Shown here: in pieces, positions 54,227 through 62,375 of the stretch | How the letters are laid out: every line of letters begins with the position of its first letter | Numbering within the stretch: the first letter of the stretch is position 1 | Assembly (NCBI GenBank): GCA_044866775.1 | Contig: JBIOUG010000082.1 | Span: forward strand, 13,142-77,141 | Reading direction: 5' to 3' | Origin: DASUNQ01 sp044866775 | GTDB lineage: Bacteria > Acidobacteriota > Thermoanaerobaculia > Multivoradales > UBA5704 | DNA: 64,000 bases | Notes under the pieces: model-generated | Databases searched by the model: none | The model's input: the letters and a program-made list of their open reading frames with translations, nothing else | Told to the model about the DNA's origin: nothing | Position numbers and translations under genes: made by a program

Positions 54227-54799
54227 TCAGTCTCCTTGAACGATCTCGGTCTCCGGCTCCCAGACGCCGATGTACGGGAGGTTGCGGAAGCGCTCGGCGA
54301 AGTCGAGGCCGTAGCCGACGACGAAGAGCGGCTCGATGACGAAGCCGCAGTAGTCGATCTGCACGTCGACCTCGCGCGCCGCCTGCTTGTCGAGGAGAGC
54401 GCAGAGCCGCACGCTCTGGGCGCCGCGGAAGCGGAGCAAATCGAGGATGGTGCGCAGCGTGTAGCCGGTGTCGACGATGTCCTCGACGAGCAGCACGTGG
54501 CGGCCGCGGATCGAGACGTCGACGTCCTTGCGGATGCGCACCTCGCCGGGGACCATCTTGCTGCCGTAGCTCGTGGTCTGCAGGAAGTCGAGCGCCACGG
54601 GCACCTGCACCTGCTTGAGCATCTCGACGAGGAAGAAGACCGAGCCCTTCAAGACGCCGATCGCCACCAGCGGCTCGGCGGCGGTCACCAGGCCGCGGTA
54701 GTCGCGGTCGATCTCGGCCGCGATCTCCGCGATCCGGCGCTCGATCGCCTCCTGGGTCAGCAGCACCCGTACCCGGCCGGTGTCTTTTTCGCTCGCCAT
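54227..54799 (-). CDS. hpt: hypoxanthine phosphoribosyltransferase
   Basis: A 190-aa purine-salvage enzyme. LVAIGVLKGSVFFLVEMLKQ, SYGSKMVPGEVRI, the PRPP-binding HVLLVEDIVDTGYTLRTIL and a late GFVIEPLFVVGYGLDFAERF. It makes IMP/GMP from free bases. ATG 54799 is preferred; GTG 54814 is in frame. ridA follows after 4 nt on the same strand. Confidence 0.94.
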   Translation of the reverse strand: MASEKDTGRVRVLLTQEAIERRIAEIAAEIDRDYRGLVTAAEPLVAIGVLKGSVFFLVEMLKQVQVPVALDFLQTTSYGSKMVPGEVRIRKDVDVSIRGRHVLLVEDIVDTGYTLRTILDLLRFRGAQSVRLCALLDKQAAREVDVQIDYCGFVIEPLFVVGYGLDFAERFRNLPYIGVWEPETEIVQGD

Positions 54800-54862
54800 C
54801 GCGTAGAATTCCACTTAGATTCTTGGCTTTATGTCTTTGTCCGGCAGCGCCGGCACCGTGCC

Positions 54863-56449
54863 ATGACCGTTCAAGAGCTCTCCGCTCTCCATCGCCGCTA
54901 CGCGGATCTTTCGCACCGCTTCCGCTCCGCCTGGACCTTCCACCAGTTCCTGCAGAGTCTCCACAAGAGCGCCGTCCACGGCGGCGGCGGCGACCTCGCC
55001 CCCGAGTTCCAGGGGCTGTACGGCGAGCTGAAGGAGATCTCGGAGAAGCTGAGCGCCGACGAGAGCGAGCGCGTACGCACCCGGCTCGACACGATCGAGG
55101 CGCGTCTCGCGCACCTGGTCGCGACGCTGGACGCGGAGGATAGCAGACTCCCTCCGTACGTCCTGCGCCAGTTCTTCCAGCGCGTCAAGCACTACGACGA
55201 GAAGATCCTCACCCAGCTCGTCAAGTTCTACTTCTACGCCAATCCGCGCGAGTGGCCGCCCGACCGCCTCGACAAGGTGGACTTCCTCCTGACGCGGCTC
55301 TCCGAGGAGGAGGACGAGAGGAGCGGGCGCCTGGTGCTGCGCGACCGCACGCGCCTGGGCGAGATCTTCGACGCCCTCTGGGCGCTCACCGGCGTCGAGA
55401 CGCCGCCGGACGACGTGATCAGGGTGCGGCGCCGCGAGATCGAGGCGTTGCGTGTCGAGGCGGCGACGGTCGAGAGCCTCGACCAGCTCAACGACAGCCG
55501 CTTGGTGCGGCGCTACCGCGACTTGAAGCACGGCCTCGGGGTGACGCTCTTCGAGCCCGATCTGCTGGTCTCCGTCCAGGAGACGAACCTCGTTCTCAAG
55601 GCGCGCGTGCAGAAGCTCTACAAGGAGGAGGAGCGGCGGATCGTCGACGAGTACCAGCGGGTCTTCGAGCTCGAGCGCGAGGTGCCGCTCAACATGCAGC
55701 TCGACCAGGAGCTGACGCAGTTCCGCCAGGACATCGAGCGCTTCGAGGGCGAGCTGCAGCGCGACGAGATGAACCTCGAGCACCTGGCTCAGGTGCGGCA
55801 GTGGGTGCGCTCGCTGGTGCCGCGGCTGACCGACGCTTTGCAGGGCCGCGGCCCGGAAGACGGCGCCGCTCAGGAGGGCGTCCCGGAGTCCTTCAGCGGC
55901 GCCTTCCGCAGCGGCGAGTCGGGTGAGACCCCGGCGCTGCGCCCCAGCCGCCACCCCGACCTGCTGGCCGAGCCCTTCGCCCGGCTGGTCGGCGCCCTCT
56001 ACGAGATCGACCCCGGCGTGCGCCCCGAGGTGGTGGTGATCCGGCCCGAGATCTTCCCGCTGCGGCTCGAGCCGCGCGAGGTGGTGGCGCACCGGCGCCT
56101 GCAGTGGCGGGACGGCGGCGACCCCGATCTCGAGCTGTTCCTGCTCGAGGCCGCGGCGCTGCGCATGCTGCTCAACGAGGAGGCGCAGGAGATCGCCGGC
56201 ATCCTCGACGAGTCTTCGGTCACCGGCGACGCGCCCATCTTCCACCGCGCGCGCGCCGCGGTCAGGGCCGCCGACGAGTACGCCTGGCGTTTCCACCACC
56301 TGCTCGCCGAGTCGCTCACCGCCGGCACCGTCGACGAGGGCCGCGAGATCCAGCTCCTCCACATGCGCCTGCTGCGCGACTACGCCGGCCTCTGGCTCCT
56401 CGCCTACAAGCCGCTCCTCGTCCGCCGGCCGGGCGGGACGCTCGCCTGA
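54863..56449 (+). CDS. hypothetical coiled-coil protein
   Basis: A 528-aa soluble protein of unknown family. Long amphipathic helices dominate: ELKEISEKLSADESERVRTR, RKHYDEK-like FFQRVKHYDEKILTQLVKFY, KARVQKLYKEEERRIVDEYQ and ELTQFRQDIERFEGELQRDE, consistent with coiled-coil bundles. The last 130 residues form a separate alpha-helical domain (LFLLEAAALRMLLNEEAQEI). No enzyme motif is seen. It starts 63 bp from hpt on the opposite strand. Confidence 0.75.
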   Translation: MTVQELSALHRRYADLSHRFRSAWTFHQFLQSLHKSAVHGGGGDLAPEFQGLYGELKEISEKLSADESERVRTRLDTIEARLAHLVATLDAEDSRLPPYVLRQFFQRVKHYDEKILTQLVKFYFYANPREWPPDRLDKVDFLLTRLSEEEDERSGRLVLRDRTRLGEIFDALWALTGVETPPDDVIRVRRREIEALRVEAATVESLDQLNDSRLVRRYRDLKHGLGVTLFEPDLLVSVQETNLVLKARVQKLYKEEERRIVDEYQRVFELEREVPLNMQLDQELTQFRQDIERFEGELQRDEMNLEHLAQVRQWVRSLVPRLTDALQGRGPEDGAAQEGVPESFSGAFRSGESGETPALRPSRHPDLLAEPFARLVGALYEIDPGVRPEVVVIRPEIFPLRLEPREVVAHRRLQWRDGGDPDLELFLLEAAALRMLLNEEAQEIAGILDESSVTGDAPIFHRARAAVRAADEYAWRFHHLLAESLTAGTVDEGREIQLLHMRLLRDYAGLWLLAYKPLLVRRPGGTLA

Positions 56450-56452
56450 GCG

Positions 56453-57286
56453 CTAGAGCAGCTCGGGGTCGGCGAGCAGCGCGGTCAACAGGCGGCCGAC
56501 GGCATCGGCGGCCTGCGCCGCCGCGGCCAGCACCTCCGCGTGGTCGAGCGGGCCCTCGACGACGCCGGCCGCCGGGTTGGTGACCAGCGACAGCGCCAGC
56601 ACGCGCAGTCCCATGTGGCGGGCGGCGATCACCTCGAGCACCGTCGACATGCCGCCGACGTCGCCCCCGAGCGCGCGGAGCATCCGCACCTCGGCCGGCG
56701 TCTCGTAGCACGGGCCGGAGAGCCCGACGTACACCCCTTCGGTGACCGGGATGCCCAGCTCCGCCGCCTGGCGCGCGGCGAGCGCGCGCAGCTCCGGGTC
56801 GTAGGCCACGGTCATGTCCGGGAAGCGCGGCCCCCAGCTCTCGGGAAGGCGGCCGCGCAACGGGTTCATGCCGGAGAGGTTGATCTGGTCGCGGATCAGC
56901 ACCAGGTCGCCCGGCCGCATCCCCGGCTGCAGGCCGCCGGTGGCGCTGGTCATGATCAGGAGGCGCGCGCCGAGCAGCGCGGCGAGGCGGATCGGAAACA
57001 CCGTCTCGTGCGGCGTATACCCCTGGTAGGCGTGGAGGCGGCCGCGCTGGTAGAGGACCGGCCGGTCGGGGCGGGGGAGGAGGAGCTCGACCTCGTGCGG
57101 GTGCCCGGGGACGGGGTGGACCGCGAAGGGCAGGAGGTCCTGGAGCGGCACCGGCCCGTGCGCGGCGTCGAGGTCGACCGCGAGGCCGGAGCCGGAGACC
57201 AGGATCGCCACCGGCCGCGGCCAGTCGAGGTCGTCATAGATCTCGACCGCCTCGGCGAGCGGCGCGGCGAGCTCGTCGGGAGTCAT
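56453..57286 (-). CDS. purine nucleoside phosphorylase (family with MTAP/PNP type I)
   Basis: A 277-aa enzyme: VAILVSGSGLAVDLD, HPHEVELLLPRPDRP, LYQRGRLHAYQGYTPHETVF (PNP phosphate and ribose region), MTSATGGLQPGMRPGDLVLI, INLSGMNPLRG, GLSGPCYETPAEVRML and GMSTVLEVIAARHMGL, with the Asn in VTNPAAG. It cleaves (deoxy)inosine/guanosine and, with hpt nearby, indicates purine salvage. Start ATG 57286, convergent with the coiled-coil gene and divergent from lysS. Confidence 0.92.
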   Translation of the reverse strand: MTPDELAAPLAEAVEIYDDLDWPRPVAILVSGSGLAVDLDAAHGPVPLQDLLPFAVHPVPGHPHEVELLLPRPDRPVLYQRGRLHAYQGYTPHETVFPIRLAALLGARLLIMTSATGGLQPGMRPGDLVLIRDQINLSGMNPLRGRLPESWGPRFPDMTVAYDPELRALAARQAAELGIPVTEGVYVGLSGPCYETPAEVRMLRALGGDVGGMSTVLEVIAARHMGLRVLALSLVTNPAAGVVEGPLDHAEVLAAAAQAADAVGRLLTALLADPELL

Positions 57287-57341
57287 GGGTCGCGATCGTA
57301 GCAGCCTGCTGTGGGATACGTTATCGTCCCGCGGGCGTACC

Positions 57342-58940
57342 ATGTCCGAGCTCGACGAGCAGATCCAGAACCGGCGCGCCAAGCGCCAGCGGCTCGCCGA
57401 CGCGGGGGTGGCGGCCTACCCGCACCGCTTCGGTAAGTACCACCCTCCTGGCCAGTCGGGTGAGCCGCATGCCGAGGTCATCGAACCGGCTGACGTCCAC
57501 AAGCGCTACGGCCACCTGGACAATGATGCGCTGCAGCAAGAGCCTAGGCGGCTGCTCGTTCCAGGGCGTGTGAAGGCGATTCGCAAGCACGGGAGGAGTG
57601 TCTTCATCGACCTTTGGGATGGGCAGGAGAAGCTTCAACTGTGGGTACGGACCGGCGCTGAGGCGCTCGATCTGACTTCCGTGCCGGTGCTCGAAAGCCT
57701 CGATCTTGGCGATGTGATAGGAGCATCTGGAGTTCTGTTTCGCACACGAACGGGCGAGCTGTCACTCGTCTCGGACGAACTCACCATGCTCGCCAAAGCA
57801 CTGCGGCCGCTCCCCGAGAAGTGGCACGGTCTCGCCGACCTCGAAGCCCGCTATCGCCAGCGCTACCTCGACCTCGCGACCAACCCCGAGTCGCGCCAGG
57901 TCTTCGAGGTACGGTCGGCCGTGGTGCGCGGCATGCGCCGCTTCTTCGACGCGCGGGGCTTCCTCGAGGTCGAGACGCCGATGATGCAGCTCGTCCCCGG
58001 CGGGGCCACGGCGCGCCCGTTCACGACGCACCACAACGCGCTCGACCTCGACCTCTACCTACGGATCGCCCCCGAGCTGTTCCTGAAGCGGCTCCTGGTC
58101 GGCAACCTGCCACGGGTCTACGAGATCAACCGCAACTTCCGGAACGAGGGAATCTCGACGAGGCATAACCCGGAGTTCACGATGCTCGAGGTCTACTGGG
58201 CCTACGTGGACTACCGGGAGATGATGGACATGACCGAGGAGCTGCTGGGGGAGCTGGCGGAGGAGGCGAAGAAGATTCTGGGTAAGGAGGAGCTGACCTG
58301 GCAGGGGACAGTTCTGAATTTCGATCGCCCATGGCCGCGACTGACAATGGCAGAGGCGGTGGTCCAGCGGGGTGGCGTAGATGAGAAGGCTCTTCGCAAT
58401 CGGGTGTCGCTCGCGCGCGAGATCGAGCGGCGTGAGATAGGGCTGCCGGCAGCCATCGACGACTTCAGCGGCTGGCCTAGCGAAGGCGACCCGGAAAAGG
58501 AACGGAAATCGAGCGACTACGGCCACCTCCTGATGAGCCTCTTCGAGGACCTCGTCGAGCCCCTTCTTACCCAGCCAATTTTTATTACTGACTACCCCGT
58601 GGCCGTCTCGCCGCTCGCCAAGGCGAGCCCGGAGAACCCCGGCTTCACCGAGCGCTTCGAGCTCTACATCGGCGGCATGGAGATCGCGAACGGCTTCTCC
58701 GAGCTCAACGACCCCGACGTCCAGGCCGAGCGCTTCCGCGAGCAGCTCGCGGCGCGCGAGCGCGGCGATCAGGAAGCGCACTTCTTCGACCGCGACTACA
58801 TCCGGGCGCTCGAGCACGGCATGCCGCCGGCCGGCGGCGAGGGCATCGGCGTCGACCGGCTGACGATGCTCCTGACCGACCGGCAGTCGATCCGCGACGT
58901 CATCCTCTTCCCGTTGCTCAAGCCCGAGCCGGGGGACTGA
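57342..58940 (+). CDS. lysS: lysyl-tRNA synthetase, class II
   Basis: A 532-aa class-IIb synthetase. The OB-fold anticodon domain (GRVKAIRKHGRSVFIDLWDG) is followed by motif 1 (FLEVETPMMQLVPGGATARP), motif 2 (YEINRNFRNEGISTRHNPEF) and motif 3 (GEGIGVDRLTMLLTD). The N-terminal region between about 57430 and 57790 and a second stretch at about 58290-58600 use visibly less G/C at third positions than the rest. Part of the second stretch is even A/T-rich (ccaatttttattactgac), suggesting a mosaic gene. Start ATG 57342. Confidence 0.95.
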   Translation: MSELDEQIQNRRAKRQRLADAGVAAYPHRFGKYHPPGQSGEPHAEVIEPADVHKRYGHLDNDALQQEPRRLLVPGRVKAIRKHGRSVFIDLWDGQEKLQLWVRTGAEALDLTSVPVLESLDLGDVIGASGVLFRTRTGELSLVSDELTMLAKALRPLPEKWHGLADLEARYRQRYLDLATNPESRQVFEVRSAVVRGMRRFFDARGFLEVETPMMQLVPGGATARPFTTHHNALDLDLYLRIAPELFLKRLLVGNLPRVYEINRNFRNEGISTRHNPEFTMLEVYWAYVDYREMMDMTEELLGELAEEAKKILGKEELTWQGTVLNFDRPWPRLTMAEAVVQRGGVDEKALRNRVSLAREIERREIGLPAAIDDFSGWPSEGDPEKERKSSDYGHLLMSLFEDLVEPLLTQPIFITDYPVAVSPLAKASPENPGFTERFELYIGGMEIANGFSELNDPDVQAERFREQLAARERGDQEAHFFDRDYIRALEHGMPPAGGEGIGVDRLTMLLTDRQSIRDVILFPLLKPEPGD

Positions 58941-59037
58941 CCCACGTCACTGCGAGCGCGTCCAGCGCGTCCTTCCCTGCGAGACGGCCGAACCGACCGA
59001 GAGATGTTCGCCAGCACCTGAGGAAAGGAGAAACGCC

Positions 59038-59370
59038 ATGAGCCGTGTCCTTCTCTGGTTCGCGTTGCTGTGGGTTCCCGTGCTTGCCCTGGCCGGAGAG
59101 GCGGCGCCGAGCGACGCCGTCCAGCCGGCCGTGCAGGCGGCCGCGCTGGAAGCTGCCCTCTTCCTGCCGCCGGCGCGGGAGGATGAAACGGGACAGCTCT
59201 GCGGCGGAGAGACCCTCGCGCCGGCAGGTCCGGCGGATCGAGGACCGGAGCCGCTGCCTCTTGCCTGCAACGTCGAACGGTGCATCAGTTCGTGTAACCA
59301 GAGGTGCGCTCCCTGTCACGGGAGCGCGAGCTGCAACGGTCACTGCATCTGCGATTGCGTCTGCGGTTGA
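59038..59370 (+). CDS. small secreted cysteine-rich protein
   Basis: A 110-aa protein with a signal peptide (about residues 1-19, ALA cut), an Ala/Pro-rich spacer with one Cys, and a C-terminal 34-residue region holding 10 cysteines (CNVERCISSCNQRC, CAPCHGSASC, CNGHCICDCVCG). Spacings suggest disulfides or metal clusters. No family is recognised. It has a good AGGAG ribosome binding site. It stands alone before the LolCE gene. Confidence 0.72.
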   Translation: MSRVLLWFALLWVPVLALAGEAAPSDAVQPAVQAAALEAALFLPPAREDETGQLCGGETLAPAGPADRGPEPLPLACNVERCISSCNQRCAPCHGSASCNGHCICDCVCG

Positions 59371-59404
59371 GAGTCGTCGTCGGTTCGGCCGTCCTTTCGA
59401 TCTC

Positions 59405-60601
59405 ATGCTCTCCAAGGGCCTCCTCCTCAGCCCGCTGCCCTTCCCCGCTCTCCTCGCCTTGCGCTACCTGAAGAGCACCCGCAAGGACGCCTTCGCGAGC
59501 TTCCTCTCGGCGGTGGCGGCGGGAGGGATCGCCCTCGGCGTCACGGCGCTCATCCTGTCGCTGGCGGTCATCTCCGGGTTCCAGGAGGCGCTGCGCGGCG
59601 AGATCCTCGGGCGCACGCCGCAGCTCGAGGTCACCCTGCCGCCGGGGGCGGACCCGGTGGCGGCGCGACAGGCGGTGCTCAGGGTGCCCGGCGTCGTCGC
59701 CGCGCAGGTCCAGGTGCACGGCAGCGGCTGGGTGCTGGCCGAGGGCAAGGTGCAGGCGGTCGAGCTGATCGGCTTCGAGGGGCGCCTGCCGCGCTCCTTC
59801 CCCGGCGCCGCGGGCCGCCCCGAAGGGCTCTACCTGCCGCGCTCGCTGGCGACGCGCTGGGCGCTCCGCCCCGGCGAGCCGCTGCGCGTCGCCTCGCCGC
59901 GGCCGACTCTCACCCCGTTCGGACCGCAGCCGCGGGTGCGAACGCTTCCTTACGCCGGCGCCTACGACAGCGGCCGCACGCAGCAGGAGCGCGAGCGCGT
60001 GGCGCTGCCGCGGCGGATCGCCGAGAGCCTCCTCGGCACCGCGGACCGGCGGCTCGAGGTCACGGCCGGCGGGCTCGACGAGGCGCTCGCGGTGGCCGCG
60101 CGGCTGCCGGCGGTGCTGCCCGAAGGCGCCGAGGTGCGCACCTGGAAGGATCTCAACCGTCCGCTCCTCTTCGCGCTGCGGCTCGAGAAGCTGATGCTCT
60201 TCGTCGCGGTCTTCCTGATCGTGCTGGTGGCGGCGCTCGCCCTGGTCGCCGACCTCGCCCTCGTCACCTCGAGCAAGCGCCCGGAGATCGGCATGCTCGG
60301 GGCGATGGGAGCGTCGCCGGCCGAGCTGCGGCGGGCGTTCGTGCTGCTGGGCGCCCTGGTCGGCGGCCTCGGGACGGCGCTCGGCGCGATCTTCGGGGTC
60401 GGCGGGGCGTGGGTCCTCGAGCGCTACCAGCTCCTGCCCGTCCCCGGTCAGGTCTACTTCCTCGACTACGTTCCGTTCCTGGTGCAGGGGCGGGACCTGC
60501 TGGTGGTTCTCGGCCTCACGTTGCTCCTCGCGCTCGTCGCCTCCTACTACACCGCGCGGCGCGCGGCGGCGCTCGATCCGGTCGAGGCGCTGCGGCGATG
60601 A
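59405..60601 (+). CDS. lipoprotein-releasing permease LolC/LolE family
   Basis: A 398-aa MacB/FtsX-type permease. The N-terminal LRYLKSTRKDAFASFLSAVA is typical of LolC/E. TM1 (GGIALGVTALILSLAVISGF), a periplasmic domain and three C-terminal TMs (KLMLFVAVFLIVLVAALALV, AFVLLGALVGGLGTALGAIF, LVVLGLTLLLALVASYYTAR) follow, ending AAALDPVEALRR. With the ATPase gene that overlaps it by 4 nt it should extract lipoproteins from the inner membrane. ATG 59405. Confidence 0.9.
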   Translation: MLSKGLLLSPLPFPALLALRYLKSTRKDAFASFLSAVAAGGIALGVTALILSLAVISGFQEALRGEILGRTPQLEVTLPPGADPVAARQAVLRVPGVVAAQVQVHGSGWVLAEGKVQAVELIGFEGRLPRSFPGAAGRPEGLYLPRSLATRWALRPGEPLRVASPRPTLTPFGPQPRVRTLPYAGAYDSGRTQQERERVALPRRIAESLLGTADRRLEVTAGGLDEALAVAARLPAVLPEGAEVRTWKDLNRPLLFALRLEKLMLFVAVFLIVLVAALALVADLALVTSSKRPEIGMLGAMGASPAELRRAFVLLGALVGGLGTALGAIFGVGGAWVLERYQLLPVPGQVYFLDYVPFLVQGRDLLVVLGLTLLLALVASYYTARRAAALDPVEALRR

Positions 60602-61275
60602 GTGTCCAGGTCCTCGCGGCCGGCGTGCACAAGACCTACGTCGACGGCGTGCGGCGGGTGGAGGTCCTGCGTGGGGTCGACCTGGCGGTGGAGCCGGGCG
60701 AGCTGGTGGCGATCGTCGGCCCCTCCGGTTCCGGCAAGTCGACGCTCCTGCACCTCCTCGGCGCGCTCGACCGCCCGGACCAGGGCACGATCGCGATCGG
60801 CGGCACCGTGCTCGACGACCTCGGCGGCCGCCGCCTCGCCCGCTTCCGCAACCGCACGATCGGCTTCGTCTTCCAGTTCCACCAGCTCCTGGCCGACTTC
60901 AACGCGCTCGAGAACGTCATGCTCCCCGGGCGGATCGCCGGCCAGGAGCCGCGCCGCGTCCTGGCGCGCGCCCAGGCGCTGCTCGAGGAGGTGGGGCTCG
61001 CCGACCGCCTCGACCACTTCCCGAGCCAGCTCTCCGGCGGCGAGCGCCAGCGCGTCGCGATCTGCCGCGCCCTCGCCCTCGAGCCCCCGCTCCTCCTCGC
61101 CGACGAGCCGACCGGCAACCTCGACCCCGAGAGCGGCGCGCAGGTCTTCGACCTCTTCCTCGAGCTCCAGGCCCGCCACCAGACGACCGGCGTCCTGGTC
61201 ACGCACAACCCCGCGATCGCCGCCCGCTGCGGGCGCGTGCTCAAGCTCGAAGGCGGCGTGCTGCACGTAGGCTGA
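60598..61275 (+). CDS. lolD: lipoprotein-releasing system ATP-binding protein
   Basis: A 225-aa ABC ATPase: Walker A VGPSGSGKSTLLHLLG, Q-loop FVFQFHQLLADFNALENVML, signature LSGGERQRVAICRALA, Walker B LLLADEPTGNLD and the H-loop VTHNP. The FQ-x-H-x-LLxDFxALEN segment is characteristic of LolD. It overlaps the permease gene (ATGA) and drives it. Confidence 0.93.
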   Translation: MSVQVLAAGVHKTYVDGVRRVEVLRGVDLAVEPGELVAIVGPSGSGKSTLLHLLGALDRPDQGTIAIGGTVLDDLGGRRLARFRNRTIGFVFQFHQLLADFNALENVMLPGRIAGQEPRRVLARAQALLEEVGLADRLDHFPSQLSGGERQRVAICRALALEPPLLLADEPTGNLDPESGAQVFDLFLELQARHQTTGVLVTHNPAIAARCGRVLKLEGGVLHVG

Positions 61276-61317
61276 ACGCCGTCCATGCTGCGTCGGGGTA
61301 GGATGCCGCCCTCGATC

Positions 61318-61598
61318 GTGAAGCGACGGGCTCTCTTTGGCCTTGCGCTCTGGTGCTGCGCCGCCGGCTCCTCCATGGGGCAGGCGCCGGCCCCGCCGCC
61401 CTCCCCCAGCTTGGAGGAGCGGCTCGCGGCGAAGGCGGCGGAGCATCCGGGTTCACACTGATCGACCTCCGCCCGCTGCGGCCGCTCCTCTCCGCCGCCC
61501 GCACCAAGACCGCCGACCCGGAGCTGATGCGGATCGTCTACGGCTTCGATGCCGTCCTGGTCCTGACTGGCAGCCATCCCTCCCGCATGCTCCCCTGA
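61318..61598 (+). pseudogene. small secreted protein, frameshifted
   Basis: GTG 61318 opens a signal peptide (KRRALFGLALWCCAAGSSMG) and SLEERLAAKAAEHPG, then stops at about 61460. In the next frame FTLIDLRPLRPLLSAARTKT, then MRIVYGFDAVLVLTGSHPSR continues to 61598. One shift at about 61448 separates the halves. It may be a mutation or a base error. Family unknown. Confidence 0.5.
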
Positions 61599-61658
61599 GC
61601 AGTTGACGCCCGCTCCGTACCTCGTCAAGATGGCAATCAATGAGATGAGGGGGTTGCC

Positions 61659-62318
61659 ATGCGGAGCCGTACCCTGCGCCGTCGCTGGAGCCGGGCGGCG
61701 GCACCCCTCGTCGCCCTGACGCTCGCCGCCTGCGGCCCCCGGACGGGGGCCGGCGGCGACGGCACCGCAGGCGAGGGCATGCCCACGAGCGCCGACCAGA
61801 CTGCCCCACCCGCCGCGGCTCCCGACGGCGCCGCGAGCGGCCTGTCTGGGAACGGACCATCCGCCAACGTGCTGGCGGCCAGCGCCCCCGCCGAAGTGGA
61901 GCTCGGCCGTGACCCCGCCACGGTCGCGGTGGCGCTGTCGCCGGAGGCCAACCAACGTCTCCTGGCCCTCGCCGGCGAGCCCGGCCGCGTGCGACTGGTC
62001 GTCGAAGGGCTGACGCAGCTCCGCGCCGGCGTTCACTACCAGGTCTATCTGAACCTCCCCGCCGGGGCGGAGCCGCAGCCCGGCGGTCCTCACTTCCTCG
62101 GCCACATCGCGGTCGTCGCCGCGCCCGGGAGCCCGGGCGAGGGGAGCCGCAGCTTCGACATCAGCGGCGTCGTCGAGGCGCTCCGCCGGCAGGGGCTGTG
62201 GAACGAGGGCGAGATGCGGGTGACGTTCGTGCCCGCGCAGCCGCGGGAGGAGCTGGACGCCGCGCCCGGCAGCGGTCCGTTCTTCCGCGTACGGCGGATC
62301 GCGATCGTCGAGCGGTAG
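61659..62318 (+). CDS. lipoprotein made of a stand-alone polyphenol-oxidase C-terminal-like domain
   Basis: A 219-aa protein. The lipobox is LAAC at about residue 25, followed by a low-complexity linker (about 26-75). The rest (PAEVELGRDPATVAVALSPE, RLVVEGLTQLRAGVHYQVYL, FLGHIAVVAAPGS, SRSFDISGVVEALR, MRVTFVPAQPREELD) aligns closely with the C-terminal domain of the tyrosinase encoded next. In plant and bacterial polyphenol oxidases that domain packs against the copper site. Here a free copy is anchored at the membrane. The ATG has gagggg upstream. Confidence 0.78.
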   Translation: MRSRTLRRRWSRAAAPLVALTLAACGPRTGAGGDGTAGEGMPTSADQTAPPAAAPDGAASGLSGNGPSANVLAASAPAEVELGRDPATVAVALSPEANQRLLALAGEPGRVRLVVEGLTQLRAGVHYQVYLNLPAGAEPQPGGPHFLGHIAVVAAPGSPGEGSRSFDISGVVEALRRQGLWNEGEMRVTFVPAQPREELDAAPGSGPFFRVRRIAIVER

Positions 62319-62375
62319 CTGAAACGGAATGGCCGATCAGTTCACTTCTATTTGAACCCAGAGGAGGGAACATCC

